From: Microbacterium aerolatum | Lineage (GTDB): Bacteria; Actinomycetota; Actinomycetes; Actinomycetales; Microbacteriaceae | Length of the DNA stretch: 64,000 nt | Reading direction: 5' to 3' | Assembly: GCF_007988825.1 (NCBI RefSeq) | Contig: NZ_BJUW01000009.1 | Span: 100,067 to 164,066 of the forward strand | Shown: positions 28,653-36,731 of the stretch, piece after piece | Layout: each line of letters starts with the position of its first letter | Numbering within the stretch: position 1 is the first letter of the stretch | Position numbers and translations under genes: made by a program | The notes under the pieces: generated by a model | What the model saw: only the letters and a program-made list of their open reading frames with translations | The model's database searches: none | What the model was told of the DNA's origin: nothing

Positions 28653-30554
28653 CTATTCGGCGGGTGCGGTGGCCACGGTCGCGGTGGCGGTCTCGGGCTC
28701 GGCCATGGCGGCCGCGTCGGTCTCCGCTGGGGTGGCCGTGACGGAAACCGTCTCCGGAGCGGGGTCCTCGGCGACCGTCGCTTCGTTCGCGGCGGCTGCA
28801 TCGTCGGTCACCGTCGAATCGTCGACGACCGGGTCGTCCGCGTCCGGACCCGAAGACGGCGGTGGTACCGGTGTCCCGGCATCCGATTCAGGCGTCTCGG
28901 GCAACGGGCATGGCGGCCCGTCGTAGAGGTCGTTCAGCCCGATGGCGACAACCTCGCCCCGTACGTCGTCGACGATATAGCTCAGTGTCACTGGGGCGTG
29001 GGACGCGATCTGCTCGTCGGTGGGCTGCAGAACAGCGGTGCCGGTGCCATCGCCCGCCAGAATTGCGGTGTAGGTGCTGTCGGTCACGACTCCGTCGATA
29101 TCGATCCGGACCTTGGCATTCGCGACGCCAGTGAGCGGCACCGAATATTCGGTGATCGGGCGCAGCTCGTCACCGGAGCAGGTCCGATCGGCCGGTCCCC
29201 ACGTCGGCACGCCGGCAGGAACGCCGGGCTCGGGCGTAGGACTCGGGTTCACGGGCGGGTTCGGTTTGACCGGCGGTTCGGTCGCCTCGCTGCTGTCGCC
29301 GCCTTCCACGCGCTCATCGGATGCGCCGGCATCGGCCGTCGGCGGGACGCCGTCGGCTTTCGGGGCTGCCTTCGGCGCGGTGTCGACCTTCTTATCCTCC
29401 GGCGCGTCTTCGCTCAGCTCGAGAAGGAACCTGTCCTCTGAATCGACCTCGCCGTTGGGCGACACCTCGGAGGAGATCGACGAGCCGTCGGCGTCTCCAG
29501 CGCTGGGGAGCGACGTCACCGGGCTGGCATTGACGAGACCGGGAACGATCGTCGCCGCCGCGACGACACCGGCGACGACGAGGGCGGCCGAGCCTGCCCC
29601 GACCAGCGCACCGATCCCGGTGATCGTGCCGCCGGGAGTCGCGCTTGCACCGGTCATGGCGGCCGTGATGTCGCGAGGGCCTGCGGCGGTTCCACCGAAG
29701 GCGACCACGCTGGACGGCATCGGCTCGGTCGCGCCTGCGGGGATCCCGCCGGCCTGGACCATCGCCGTGTAGCCGGCGGCGGCGCTGATGCCGAGCACGA
29801 GCGGGAGCAGGACGGCGGCCAGACGGCCTGCGACATCCTTCGCAGCCTCTGCGACGACGAGACAGCGTGCGCAGTCCTCGAAATGCCGGTCGGCGCGCTG
29901 CAGATCGCGAGTGCTGAGGTTGCCGCGCGAGTGCGCACCGATGTGCCCGATGACCCAGTGGCATTCGGAATCGGATGCCGTGCTGCGCAGCTGCACCTGG
30001 AGCCACGCTTCGCGGAACCCCTCGCGCGCGCGGGATGCGAGCTGCGAGACAGCTCCCGCGCGCATCCCGAGCAGCGGTGCGGCCTGCGCGGCATCCATCT
30101 GCTCGATGTCGGCGTACCAGAGGACTTCCTGCCAGCGTGCGGGCAGGCCGCGGAACGCCTGCGCGGTCAGCGCGGGATCAAGAGCCTCAGTCGACGAGAG
30201 CTCAGCGCTGTCGGGATCGGTGACGGTCTCGAGCTCCTCCGTGACAGTGTCGCGGCTGGGACGGCCCCACGCGGCGGCGGTGTTGCGGATGGTTGTGAAC
30301 AGGTGGGCCCGGAACGATCCGTTCGGGCCGCTGCCCTTGAGGATGGCCTGGTGGATCCGCGTGAAGGATTCCTGAACCAGTTCGCCGGGGTCGATGCTGG
30401 ACGTGATCGACTGCGCGGCGGCGATGCCCGACGAGTGGTGTCGTCGCCACAGCTCAGCGAAGGCCGTGCCGGCACCCGAGCGGGCGCGAAGGATCAGCTC
30501 GGCGTCTGCGGCCGATTCGGTGTGGAAGGTCTCGTTCTGGTTGCGCACTGTCAT
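28653..30554 (-). CDS. ECF sigma factor with fused anti-sigma-like zinc motif and membrane tail (633 aa)
   Basis: Residues about 18-90 are sigma region 2 (DAELILRARSGAGTAFAEL...LVQESFTRIHQAI) and about 120-175 region 4 (LPARWQEVLWY, AAPLLGMRAGAVSQLASRARE). The protein continues with an anti-sigma-type motif H-x3-C-x2-C (H224, C228, C231) and two hydrophobic segments (about 240-262 and 305-330). A long acidic, Pro/Thr-rich tail follows, with a beta-rich module around 470-560 (YSVPLTGVANAKVRIDIDG). A sigma factor with a built-in anti-sigma and membrane anchor would sense an envelope signal directly. The number of membrane crossings, and so the side of the tail, is uncertain. Start is uncertain: ATG 30554 is preferred, ATG 30626 with GAGGGAG right before it is possible. 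Confidence 0.85.
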   Translation of the reverse strand: MTVRNQNETFHTESAADAELILRARSGAGTAFAELWRRHHSSGIAAAQSITSSIDPGELVQESFTRIHQAILKGSGPNGSFRAHLFTTIRNTAAAWGRPSRDTVTEELETVTDPDSAELSSTEALDPALTAQAFRGLPARWQEVLWYADIEQMDAAQAAPLLGMRAGAVSQLASRAREGFREAWLQVQLRSTASDSECHWVIGHIGAHSRGNLSTRDLQRADRHFEDCARCLVVAEAAKDVAGRLAAVLLPLVLGISAAAGYTAMVQAGGIPAGATEPMPSSVVAFGGTAAGPRDITAAMTGASATPGGTITGIGALVGAGSAALVVAGVVAAATIVPGLVNASPVTSLPSAGDADGSSISSEVSPNGEVDSEDRFLLELSEDAPEDKKVDTAPKAAPKADGVPPTADAGASDERVEGGDSSEATEPPVKPNPPVNPSPTPEPGVPAGVPTWGPADRTCSGDELRPITEYSVPLTGVANAKVRIDIDGVVTDSTYTAILAGDGTGTAVLQPTDEQIASHAPVTLSYIVDDVRGEVVAIGLNDLYDGPPCPLPETPESDAGTPVPPPSSGPDADDPVVDDSTVTDDAAAANEATVAEDPAPETVSVTATPAETDAAAMAEPETATATVATAPAE

Positions 30555-30706
30555 CCGTATGCTGCGGAGTGGTTTCTCCGCATGACGAGGCGCGTGCGCC
30601 GGTTCTGCGTCACGCGCCCGAGCCATTCTCCCTCGAAATCACGAGTGAGGCCAGCCCTGTTGATAACTCGCATCCGACTCATTGAAGATTCCGCGATTGC
30701 GCCCAG

Positions 30707-31855
30707 TCAAGACAGCCGCGCGCCGGTCTGCACATGGACCACGCGCAGTCGTTCGTCCAGCAGGACGGCGTCGGCCAGGAAGCCGGGAGCGAGCGCGCCG
30801 ACCTGCGCTCCGACCCCGATCGCCTCCGCAGGGGTCTGAGTGAGCGCGCGCACCGCGTCGGTGAGCGGTACTCCGGCCTGGACGGTCCGCTGCAATGCGA
30901 CATCCTGAGTGAGCGTCGAGCCTGCGATGGAGCCGGTGTCGTCGGCGCGGGCGATGCCGTCGGCCACCGTGACTCGCACCGCTCCGAGGTCGTAGTGACC
31001 GTCCGCGCTGCCGGCCGCGGCCATTGCATCCGTCACGAGCGCCACGCGGCCCGGGGCCGAATCGAACAGCAGCTTGATGACCGTCGGGTCCAGGTGCACG
31101 TTGTCGGCGATCGCCTCCAGCACGACGCGGTGGTCGGCGGCGGCCGCCAGCACGGGTCCGGGAGCGCGGTGATGGATGCCGGGCATCGCATTGAACGCGT
31201 GGGTGAGGATCGTGGCACCGGCCTCGAACGCGGCGGCCGCCCTCGCGGCATCCGCGTTGGTGTGACCGACGGCCGCTGCCGCACCAGCGGCGACGATCAG
31301 GCGGATCGCGTCGATCCCGCCGGGGAGCTCCGGGGCGATCGTGACCTGGCGCACCGTGCCGCGACCGGCATCCAGAAGCCGCTGAACATCCGCGGCCACC
31401 GGGTCGCGCAGCAGCGACGGCTCGTGAGCGCCGTGGTGCCCCGGATCGAGGAACGGACCCTCCAGGTGCGAGCCGAGAATGTCGGCATCCGTCTGCATGA
31501 GATCCGCGATCTCGCCGACCCTGCGCGCGAGATCGTCGAGCGGTGCGGTCACCAGCGAGACGACCGCGCGGGTCGTGCCGTGCGCCCGGTGCAGATCGCG
31601 GGCGGTCCGGATCGCGTCGATGCCGTCGTCGAAGGATGCTCCTGCACCGCCGTGGCCGTGGATGTCGATGAACCCGGGCGTGAGGATGGCGCCGGTGCCG
31701 GCGGCGTCCGTCGCGTCGATGACCGTGTCGGCATCGGTCCAGTCGGAGCCCGTGCCGACGGCTGCGACCGATCCGTTCTCGAAGCGCACCCACGCATCTG
31801 CCGTCTCGGTGCCGCCGGTGATCAGACGGGCGGAGTGGATGACGGTTGAGACCAT
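30707..31855 (-). CDS. nagA: N-acetylglucosamine-6-phosphate deacetylase (382 aa)
   Basis: Amidohydrolase that removes acetate from GlcNAc-6-phosphate. Motifs: LTPGFIDIHGHGGAGASF (HxH), GSHLEGPFLDPGHHGAH (metal Glu), AVGHTNADA and THAFNAMPGIHHR (metal His residues), LVTDAMAAAG (catalytic Asp) and STLTQDVALQRTV. ATG at 31855 has GAGGTAGG 7-8 nt upstream; the extra residues upstream start at TTG and are unlikely. It is separate from nagB by about 4 kb and alone in its transcript, yet it completes the amino-sugar pathway encoded there. Confidence 0.96.
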   Translation of the reverse strand: MVSTVIHSARLITGGTETADAWVRFENGSVAAVGTGSDWTDADTVIDATDAAGTGAILTPGFIDIHGHGGAGASFDDGIDAIRTARDLHRAHGTTRAVVSLVTAPLDDLARRVGEIADLMQTDADILGSHLEGPFLDPGHHGAHEPSLLRDPVAADVQRLLDAGRGTVRQVTIAPELPGGIDAIRLIVAAGAAAAVGHTNADAARAAAAFEAGATILTHAFNAMPGIHHRAPGPVLAAAADHRVVLEAIADNVHLDPTVIKLLFDSAPGRVALVTDAMAAAGSADGHYDLGAVRVTVADGIARADDTGSIAGSTLTQDVALQRTVQAGVPLTDAVRALTQTPAEAIGVGAQVGALAPGFLADAVLLDERLRVVHVQTGARLS

Positions 31856-31899
31856 GAACAAAACCTACCTCGCGCGGGGGAGTCCGCTATGCTCGAACC

Positions 31900-31972
31900 G
31901 TCGCGACTGGCGTCTGGGTGGGTCACCACCGGGGAGCGACCGTTACGGAATTCGACCGCGCGCCTGGGCCGA
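31900..31972 (+). promoter_or_regulatory. ZTP riboswitch (pfl motif) controlling glyA
   Basis: The leader of glyA carries the pfl/ZTP hallmarks in order: gactggcg (31904-31911), gggtgggtcaccaccggggagcg pairing locally (31916-31938), a variable linker, then ccgcgcgcctgggcc (31957-31971). These match the two conserved halves of the ZTP riboswitch, which senses the purine intermediate ZTP/ZMP that accumulates when one-carbon units run short, and which often precedes glyA or folD. It ends about 45 bases before the glyA start. Confidence 0.85.
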
Positions 31973-32017
31973 TGACATCCACACCCGATGGCAGTTTCCG
32001 CAACGAAAGAGGACGAC

Positions 32018-33292
32018 ATGACCGATCCGTACTTCAACGCCCCGCTCTCCGAGGTCGATCCGGAGATCGCCGAGGTCCTCGACCGCGAGCTGAACCGTCA
32101 GCGCACGTTCCTCGAGATGATCGCCTCCGAGAACTTCGTGCCCGTCTCCGTGCTGCAGTCGCAGGGGTCGGTGCTCACCAACAAGTACGCCGAGGGCTAC
32201 CCCGGCCGCCGCTATTACGGCGGTTGCGAAGAGGTCGACGTCGCCGAGTCCCTCGCGATCGAGCGGGTCAAGGCGCTGTTCGGCGCGGAGTTCGCGAACG
32301 TCCAGCCGCACTCCGGCGCCACCGCGAACGCCGCCGTCATGCACGCCATCGCCCGCCCCGGCGACACGCTCCTGGGCCTGTCGCTCGACCACGGCGGCCA
32401 CCTCACGCACGGCATGAAGATCAACTTCTCCGGCCGCCTGTACGACATCGTCGCGTACGGCGTCGACCCGGAGACCTCGCTCGTCGACATGGACGAGGTG
32501 CGCCGCCTGGCCATCGAGCACAAGCCCAAGGTCATCGTCGCCGGCTGGTCGGCGTACCCGCGTCAGCTGGACTTCGCGAAGTTCCGCGAGATCGCCGATG
32601 AGGTCGGCGCCTACCTGTGGGTCGACATGGCGCACTTCGCCGGTCTCGTCGCCGCGGGGCTGCACCCCAACCCGGTGCCCCACGCGCACGTCGTCTCGTC
32701 GACGGTGCACAAGACGATCGGCGGCCCCCGCTCGGGCTTCATCCTGTCGAACGACGCCGACATCGCGAAGAAGGTCAACTCCGCCGTGTTCCCGGGCCAG
32801 CAGGGCGGACCGCTCATGCACGTCATCGCCGCGAAGGCCACGGCGTTCAAGCTCGCAGCGACCCCCGAGTTCAAGGACCGTCAGCAGCGCACGCTCAGCG
32901 GTGCGAGCATCCTCGCCGATCGCCTCACCCAGCAGGACGTCAAGGATGCCGGCATCGCGGTGCGCTCCGGCGGCACCGACGTGCACCTCGTGCTCGTCGA
33001 CCTGCGGGATGCCGCGATCGACGGCAAGCAGGCCGAAGACCTGCTGCACGACATCCACATCACCGTGAACCGCAACGCAGTCCCGAACGACCCTCGCCCG
33101 CCGATGGTCACCTCGGGTCTGCGCATCGGCACGGCGGCGCTCGCGACGCGCGGGTTCGGGGATGCCGAGTTCACCGAGGTCGCCGACATCATCGCCCTGG
33201 CTCTGCTGCCCGAAGCGGATGCTGCAGCGCTCAAGGCCAGGGTCGATGCCCTCGCGACGTCGTTCCCCCTGTACCCCGACCTGCAGCAGTAA
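32018..33292 (+). CDS. glyA: Serine hydroxymethyltransferase (424 aa)
   Basis: PLP enzyme interconverting serine and glycine with transfer of one carbon to tetrahydrofolate. Motifs: [38 protein letters not shown], substrate and PLP-site [20 protein letters not shown] helix, [17 protein letters not shown], and the PLP lysine in [19 protein letters not shown] at 32018 has AAAGAGGAC just upstream; the frame runs a little further but without a site. A ZTP riboswitch precedes it and folD follows, so this is a one-carbon operon regulated by folate status. Confidence 0.97.
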   Translation: MTDPYFNAPLSEVDPEIAEVLDRELNRQRTFLEMIASENFVPVSVLQSQGSVLTNKYAEGYPGRRYYGGCEEVDVAESLAIERVKALFGAEFANVQPHSGATANAAVMHAIARPGDTLLGLSLDHGGHLTHGMKINFSGRLYDIVAYGVDPETSLVDMDEVRRLAIEHKPKVIVAGWSAYPRQLDFAKFREIADEVGAYLWVDMAHFAGLVAAGLHPNPVPHAHVVSSTVHKTIGGPRSGFILSNDADIAKKVNSAVFPGQQGGPLMHVIAAKATAFKLAATPEFKDRQQRTLSGASILADRLTQQDVKDAGIAVRSGGTDVHLVLVDLRDAAIDGKQAEDLLHDIHITVNRNAVPNDPRPPMVTSGLRIGTAALATRGFGDAEFTEVADIIALALLPEADAAALKARVDALATSFPLYPDLQQ

Positions 33293-33313
33293 CCCCCCGA
33301 CCCCCACCTCCTG

Positions 33314-33388
33314 CCCGCGAGACTGCATTCCGCGGCCGAGATCGCCGGAATCGCCGTGCATCTCATCCGCGGAATGCAATCTCGGGGA
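33314..33388. repeat. Long hairpin repeat between glyA and folD
   Basis: CCCGCGAGACTGCATTCCGCGG (33314-33335) faces CCGCGGAATGCAATCTCGGGG (33367-33387); the arms pair over about 20 nt with few mismatches around a 31-nt loop. It fills most of the 122-base gap between the two genes. It could weaken read-through into folD or be an inserted repeat unit; no gene is present here. Confidence 0.7.
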
Positions 33389-33414
33389 GGCAGCGCTGAC
33401 GATTGGAGCGTGAC

Positions 33415-34305
33415 ATGACCGCGCAGACACTGGACGGCAAGACCGCAGCCGCTGAGATCCGCAGCGAGCTCACCGAGCGGGTCGCGGCGCTTAAGGCGCA
33501 GGGCATCACCCCCGGCATCGCCACGGTGCTCGTCGGAGCGGACCCGGCATCCCAGCTGTACGTCGGGATGAAGCACCGGCAGTCCGAGGCCATCGGCATG
33601 AACTCGATCCAGCGCGAGCTGCCGGCGGATGCCACGCAGGAAGAGGTCGAGGCGCTGATCGACGAGCTCAACGCCGACCCGGACTGCCACGGCTACATCG
33701 TGCAGCTGCCGCTTCCGAAGCACATCGACACCGACCGCATCCTCGAGCGCATCGATCCGGCCAAGGATGCCGACGGCCTCCACCCGACCAATCTCGGCCG
33801 ACTCGTGCTGAACGTGAACGCTCCGATCCACACGCCGCTGCCGTGCACACCGCGCGGCGTGATCGAGCTGCTGCTGCGCAACGACTACGACCTGAAGGGC
33901 AAGCACGTCGTGGTCGTCGGCCGCGGCGTGACGATCGGACGCCCGATGGGACTGCTGCTGACCCGCCGCGACATCAACGCGACCGTGACGCAGGTGCACA
34001 CCGGCACGCCCGACATGGCGCCGTACCTCCGCATGGCCGACGTGATCGTCGCCGGGGCGGGCGTCAAGCACCTCGTCCGCGCGGAGGACGTCAAGCCCGG
34101 TGCCGCCGTGCTCGATGTCGGAGTGACCCGCGAGGACGACCCGGAGACCGGCAAGAGCAAGGTGTTCGGCGACGTGCATCCCGACGTCGCGGAGGTCGCC
34201 GGCTACCTGTCGCCCAACCCCGGTGGAGTCGGGCCGATGACCGTCGCGCTGCTGATGACGAACGTGGTCGAGGCAGCGGAGCGGGCTGCAGCGGCAGCGG
34301 GTTGA
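33415..34305 (+). CDS. folD: Methylenetetrahydrofolate dehydrogenase/cyclohydrolase (296 aa)
   Basis: Bifunctional enzyme oxidising 5,10-methylene-THF and hydrolysing it to 10-formyl-THF. Motifs: [30 protein letters not shown] (catalytic Lys), [55 protein letters not shown] (NADP site), and [16 protein letters not shown] at 33415 has TTGGAGCG upstream; the residues before it do not belong. It follows glyA after a hairpin. Its last codons (GGGTTGA) already form part of the repeat-like sequence that follows. Confidence 0.97.
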   Translation: MTAQTLDGKTAAAEIRSELTERVAALKAQGITPGIATVLVGADPASQLYVGMKHRQSEAIGMNSIQRELPADATQEEVEALIDELNADPDCHGYIVQLPLPKHIDTDRILERIDPAKDADGLHPTNLGRLVLNVNAPIHTPLPCTPRGVIELLLRNDYDLKGKHVVVVGRGVTIGRPMGLLLTRRDINATVTQVHTGTPDMAPYLRMADVIVAGAGVKHLVRAEDVKPGAAVLDVGVTREDDPETGKSKVFGDVHPDVAEVAGYLSPNPGGVGPMTVALLMTNVVEAAERAAAAAG

Positions 34306-34437
34306 GGTAGCGGTTTCGACTCGCTGCGCTCGCTCAACCCGTTTCGTCTCCGACGGCTGCGCCGTCTCCGCTCAACGCCCGCACCAAGGTTCAACGCCCG
34401 CCTTTAGGGTCAACGCCCCGCGCTAGAAGCTCGGACG
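34299..34437. repeat. Repeat-rich convergent spacer after folD
   Basis: GGGTTGAG (34299-34306) faces CTCAACCC (34333-34340), enclosing the widespread actinobacterial segment GGTTTCGACTCGCTGCGCTC. It is followed by the small inverted repeat GACGGC-TGC-GCCGTC and three copies of TCAACGCCC (near 34373, 34392 and 34411). It separates convergent folD and the gene at 34438 and may terminate both. No gene is seen. Confidence 0.65.
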
Positions 34438-34995
34438 TTAGAGCTCGTCGAGCATGCGGCGCTGTTCGGGTGTGAGCCCGTCATTCAGCTCGTCGCGCCC
34501 GGCCTTCGCCGCCGGCGACGGGGACGGGGAAGAAGAAGGGGCGGATGCCTTGGCATCCCGACGACCGACCCGGGCGGAGACCGACCCGATGACCTCGCCG
34601 GTCTTCGCCTCGATCCGATCGTCGATCTGGTCGTAGATGACCCACGCGAGCAGCAGATACAGCGGCGGGAGCACGTAACCCCAGAACCAGCCGCTGACGT
34701 TCACGCCGCTCAGCAGCACCGTGAGCACCCACACGATCAGCTCGACGACGAAGACCAGCACGTACTGGACGACCTTCTCGCCGATCTTCGTGCGGGACCC
34801 GGTCGACTTCGCCGCGGCGCCGCGGAAGGCCTTCAGCAGCGTCGGCTTCAGCGCCAGCGTCGCGAGCGTGAGGATGACGGCGGCCCACAGCGCGTTCCAA
34901 CCGACCGCCACGCTGCGCATGAGCAGCCCGATCAGCAGCAGGACGACGACGTTGAAGACGTAGAGCGAGACGGCGCGGATCAGCCAGTTCTTCAT
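34438..34995 (-). CDS. Membrane protein of unknown function, phage-holin-like layout (185 aa)
   Basis: Four hydrophobic helices: about residues 8-28 (VSLYVFNVVVLLLIGLLM), 32-50 (NALWAAVILTLATLAL), 77-97 (VVQYVLVFVVELIVWVL) and 103-120 (FWGYVLPPLYLLLAWVIY). A cytoplasmic tail rich in Ser/Pro/Ala follows and ends in LTPEQRRMLDEL. The first two helices resemble the superfamily IV holin-like proteins often annotated in actinobacteria, but no function is known. It overlaps the upstream gene by 4 bp, so the two are co-translated. Confidence 0.75.
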   Translation of the reverse strand: MKNWLIRAVSLYVFNVVVLLLIGLLMRSVAVGWNALWAAVILTLATLALKPTLLKAFRGAAAKSTGSRTKIGEKVVQYVLVFVVELIVWVLTVLLSGVNVSGWFWGYVLPPLYLLLAWVIYDQIDDRIEAKTGEVIGSVSARVGRRDAKASAPSSSPSPSPAAKAGRDELNDGLTPEQRRMLDEL

Positions 34996-35711
34996 GAGCC
35001 TGCGCTCCCTTCGATGCCGGTGATGCGGGCCTGTTCGTCGAAGCGGAACGTCACAGAGCCCGAGTCGTCGCTGACGGTCGCGCCCGTGAACTCCTCATCG
35101 GTCCACTGCATGTTCCAGCCGGCCAGGCGCGCGGCATCCCACACCGAGGAGCGCGCATCGCTCAGGTTCAGGCCGGAGAGGATGCGGGGCAGCTTGGCGG
35201 CCGCCTCGGCGACGGTGGTGGCAGGGATCGGAGCATCGAGCAGGAACACGGCGCGCGTTCCGCCGCCGATCGGTGCGGCGAAGTACGGCGAGCGTCCGGT
35301 GATCTCCACGGCGATCGTGCCGATCTGGTGCGCCGCGTCGGCGATCCAGGCGTCGAGGTCGTCCCCGGCATCCTCCGGGAAGGAGAGCTCCGACTGCGTG
35401 AGTTCGGTCAGCCCGTACTGCGCGCCATAGTCCCGCAGCTGCGCGGCGATTCCCTGCGGGTCGCCCTGCGGGTGCGCCCATGCCCACAGCAGGGAACGCG
35501 GCCCCGGTGCGATCGTCGCGACCAGGTGCGGGCGGGTGACGAGCGTGCGCGAGGGGTCTGACGTCGCGCTGAAGGTCAGCGTTCCGGCAGCCATGTCGGC
35601 ATCCCACCGGTGCTCGCCGAGCGCGTCGACGGCGTCGGTGAGCGCATCCTGGCGGAGAGAGGCGAAGAGAGCTGCGCGGTCGGCGAGGGGCTGCAGGGCT
35701 GCGAAGGTCAT
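34992..35711 (-). CDS. Cytosolic protein, DUF6882-like, unknown function (239 aa)
   Basis: ATG at 35711 gives MTFAALQPLADRAALFASLRQD. The protein is soluble, with central HLVATIAPGPRSLLWAWAHPQG and DYGAQYGLTELTQSEL segments typical of the DUF6882 family and related to YbjN-like folds. There is no catalytic signature. The frame continues far upstream but only as a shadow of galM and the alditol oxidase. CAGACT, one change from TANNNT, lies 6 nt before the ATG. It overlaps the membrane protein gene by 4 bp; the two may form a functional pair. Confidence 0.75.
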   Translation of the reverse strand: MTFAALQPLADRAALFASLRQDALTDAVDALGEHRWDADMAAGTLTFSATSDPSRTLVTRPHLVATIAPGPRSLLWAWAHPQGDPQGIAAQLRDYGAQYGLTELTQSELSFPEDAGDDLDAWIADAAHQIGTIAVEITGRSPYFAAPIGGGTRAVFLLDAPIPATTVAEAAAKLPRILSGLNLSDARSSVWDAARLAGWNMQWTDEEFTGATVSDDSGSVTFRFDEQARITGIEGSAGS

Positions 35712-35798
35712 GCGACCAGTCTGGCCGCAGTCCCTATGATTCCGCCACCACGCGCGGCGCGCTCGATCCGCGCGGCGCCGGTCATAGACTCGATCACG

Positions 35799-36716
35799 AT
35801 GATGACGCCTCGCTCCGGTCGCCCGTTCTCCCTCTCCGGCCACGGTTACGAGGCGGAGGTCGCCGCCGTCGGCGCCACGCTGCGGATGCTGCGCCACGAC
35901 CACCGTGACCTCGTGGTCCCCTTCGATGCGGACGAGGTCCGACCCGCCTACCGCGGAGCGACGCTCGCACCGTGGCCGAACCGAGTCGTGGACGGGCGGT
36001 ACCGCTTCGCGGACGTCGGCCATCAGCTTCCGCTCACCGAGCCCGAGCGCGGCCACGCCCTGCACGGCCTGCTCGCCTGGAGTGCTTATGCGGACCGGGT
36101 CGTCGAGCAGGACCGCGTCGTGCTGGTCGCGACGATCGAACCACAGACCGGCTACCCGTTCCGCATCGAGGTCGAGGTCGAGTACCGGCTGGACGCGGAC
36201 GGGCTCACCCAGACCGTCACCGCCCGCAACACCGGCGCGGATGCCGCACCCTGGGGCACCGGACCGCACCCGTACCTCGTCGGCGGTGAAGGACGGGTGG
36301 ACGACTGGACCCTGTCGCTGCCGGCATCCGAGGTCCTGACGGTCACGGAAGACCGGCTGATCCCCACCGGTCTCGAAGCGGTCGACCGGCACCCGGAGTG
36401 GGATTTCCGGATGCCGCGGCAGATCGGCGATGTCTTCATCGACCACGCCTTCACGGCACTGGCCCGCGAAGACGGCCGCGCCGAGGTGCGCGTCACGGGA
36501 GCGGACGGCTCCGGTGTCGCGATGAGCTGGGACGAGAGCTGCCCGTGGGTGCAGATCCACACCGCCGACAATCCGGCGCTCCCGGCCGCACACCGCGCAG
36601 GGCTCGCCGTCGAGCCGATGACCTGCCCGCCGGACGCGTTCAACTCCGGGACCGACCTGGTGATCCTGGCGCCGGGCGACGAGCACACCGCCGCGTGGCG
36701 GATCAGCGCGATCTGA
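35799..36716 (+). CDS. Aldose 1-epimerase (305 aa)
   Basis: Galactose mutarotase fold enzyme interconverting alpha and beta anomers of aldoses. Catalytic and binding residues: R in WPNRVVDGRYRF, His in GHALHGLLAWSAY, GTGPHPYLVGG (general acid His), DVFIDHAFTAL, and the base Glu in GLAVEPMTCPPDAFNSG. ATG at 35799 or 35802 is used; TAGACT at 35785-35790 may be the -10 of a short-leader transcript. Its stop is 18 bases before the alditol oxidase start, so both belong to one unit. It sits upstream of the xylose genes. Confidence 0.9.
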   Translation: MMTPRSGRPFSLSGHGYEAEVAAVGATLRMLRHDHRDLVVPFDADEVRPAYRGATLAPWPNRVVDGRYRFADVGHQLPLTEPERGHALHGLLAWSAYADRVVEQDRVVLVATIEPQTGYPFRIEVEVEYRLDADGLTQTVTARNTGADAAPWGTGPHPYLVGGEGRVDDWTLSLPASEVLTVTEDRLIPTGLEAVDRHPEWDFRMPRQIGDVFIDHAFTALAREDGRAEVRVTGADGSGVAMSWDESCPWVQIHTADNPALPAAHRAGLAVEPMTCPPDAFNSGTDLVILAPGDEHTAAWRISAI

Positions 36717-36731
36717 GCGGAGAGGGACGCG

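Noticed and set aside
31856..31861. Two-residue N-terminal extension of nagA from TTG
   Set aside because: ATG at 31855 follows GAGGTAGG at proper spacing and matches the usual NagA start.
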